Positions 11,613 to 12,039 of a stretch of 12,039 bases of DNA are shown in pieces. Position 1 is the stretch's first letter. Each line of letters starts with the position of its first letter. The notes below the pieces were generated by a model. It did not search any database. It saw only the letters and a program-made list of their open reading frames with translations, and was not told the origin of the DNA. Source of the stretch: Deltaproteobacteria bacterium (GTDB lineage Bacteria > Myxococcota > UBA727 > JABDBI01); assembly GCA_016764955.1 (NCBI GenBank), contig JAESQZ010000249.1, forward strand, positions 1-12,039. Reading direction: 5' to 3'. The position numbers and the translations under genes were made by a program.

Positions 11613-12039
11613 AAAAAATCGGCTTTTGGCAACTTTTTGCCCTGGTAATTGGATGCCAAATTGGTTCCACTGTTCTCATTTCGCCGGCTGTTTTGGCGCC
11701 CTTTGGTTATTTTGCTTTCACAGGTTGGCTGATCTCAGGCCTAGGTGCCATCTCATTAGCCATGGTTTTTGCAAGGCTTTGTGGCTGGTTTCCACGAACA
11801 GGTGGCACTCATGTTTATGCGCTTGAAGCCTTTGGGTCTGCCACAGGCTTTTTTACGGGGTGGACTTACTGGGTTGTCTCCTGGGCTAGCACAACAGCCG
11901 TTATTGTCGCGACCGTGGCTTACGCAGAGCCTCTTACAGGCCCACTTTCTCCTAACAGTTCTTTGGGGTTACAAATCCTGATACTCGTCGCTGTGACTTG
12001 GCTTAATTGTCTCGGGGTATACGCTGCTGGCGGAGCAGA
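11609..12039 (+). CDS. APC-superfamily amino-acid permease, 5' part
   Basis: The frame opens with ATG at 11609 and stays open to the window end, giving 143 codons. It begins KKIGFWQLFALVIGCQIGSTVLISPAVL, the first helix of APC transporters, where an unwound GxG-type stretch binds substrate. LAPFGYFAFTGWLISGLGAISLAMVFARL (helix 2), FPRTGGTHVYALEAFG (the conserved PxxGGxxxYxxxxFG-like motif) and GFFTGWTYWVVSW follow. The pattern resembles the arginine/agmatine and putrescine/ornithine antiporter branch (AdiC, PotE), but the substrate cannot be read from this part. It is an inner-membrane protein. The start overlaps the upstream stop in ATGA, which suggests translational coupling. The full family length is about 430-450 residues, so about two thirds lie outside the window. 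Confidence 0.9.
   Translation, partial: MKKIGFWQLFALVIGCQIGSTVLISPAVLAPFGYFAFTGWLISGLGAISLAMVFARLCGWFPRTGGTHVYALEAFGSATGFFTGWTYWVVSWASTTAVIVATVAYAEPLTGPLSPNSSLGLQILILVAVTWLNCLGVYAAGGA

Noticed and set aside
11626..11981. Two plus-strand open frames in other phases at the right end
   Set aside because: They overlap the amino-acid permease frame, which gives a clear family match and stays open to the window end.

Overview
The window is a stretch of bacterial chromosome, moderately AT-leaning by eye. It has short intergenic gaps, many divergent and convergent neighbours, and a family of palindromic repeats at gene boundaries. The AlaS sequence, a tetrahaem lipoprotein of the CGC-metallophosphatase/cytochrome c554 type, and a 7Fe ferredoxin of the Azotobacter FdI type suggest a Gram-negative proteobacterium in the broad sense. 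A delta-like lineage (Myxococcota or Bdellovibrionota relatives) is my best guess, but it is an inference and I cannot name the genus.

Layout, left to right. (1) Bases 1-722: a remnant of a cysteine desulfurase with internal losses, lying between two palindromic repeats (99-160 and 644-722). (2) Bases 725-2896, minus strand: a 723-residue protein with four ankyrin repeats and a long C-terminal half that I do not recognise. It also lies between two repeats. (3) Bases 3010-5370, minus strand: a likely operon of a helical/zinc-ribbon protein, a tetrahaem lipoprotein cytochrome and a 7Fe ferredoxin (fdxA). A palindromic repeat inside it forms the start codon of the cytochrome gene. (4) Bases 5388-7997, plus strand: alaS, complete, with a short C-terminal extension written by palindromic DNA. 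(5) Bases 8041-9794: a small lipoprotein gene on the minus strand whose 5' end overlaps a compact BtuC/FecCD-type permease gene on the plus strand. The permease is followed by an overlapping ABC ATPase gene that stops right after its H-loop. (6) Bases 9799-10386: a Uma2-family (DUF820) nuclease-like gene that appears to lack the usual PD aspartate, followed by another palindromic repeat. (7) Bases 10479-10790, minus strand: a small exported protein. It is divergent from a plus-strand pair made of a probable outer-membrane protein (10890-11612) and an APC-superfamily amino-acid permease that runs off the window (11609 onward). That pair is joined by a 4-base ATGA overlap.

How the genes work together: the cytochrome and ferredoxin suggest redox work at the envelope and in the cytoplasm. 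The permease and ATPase would form part of a metal-chelate or cobalamin type importer, but no substrate-binding protein is present and both components look reduced. The outer-membrane protein and amino-acid permease are probably co-transcribed. The main unusual theme is the set of palindromic elements ending in GTCA...TGAC, which sit at most gene junctions and in one case have become part of a gene's start. I saw no CRISPR array, rRNA, tRNA, intact insertion sequence or phage gene.
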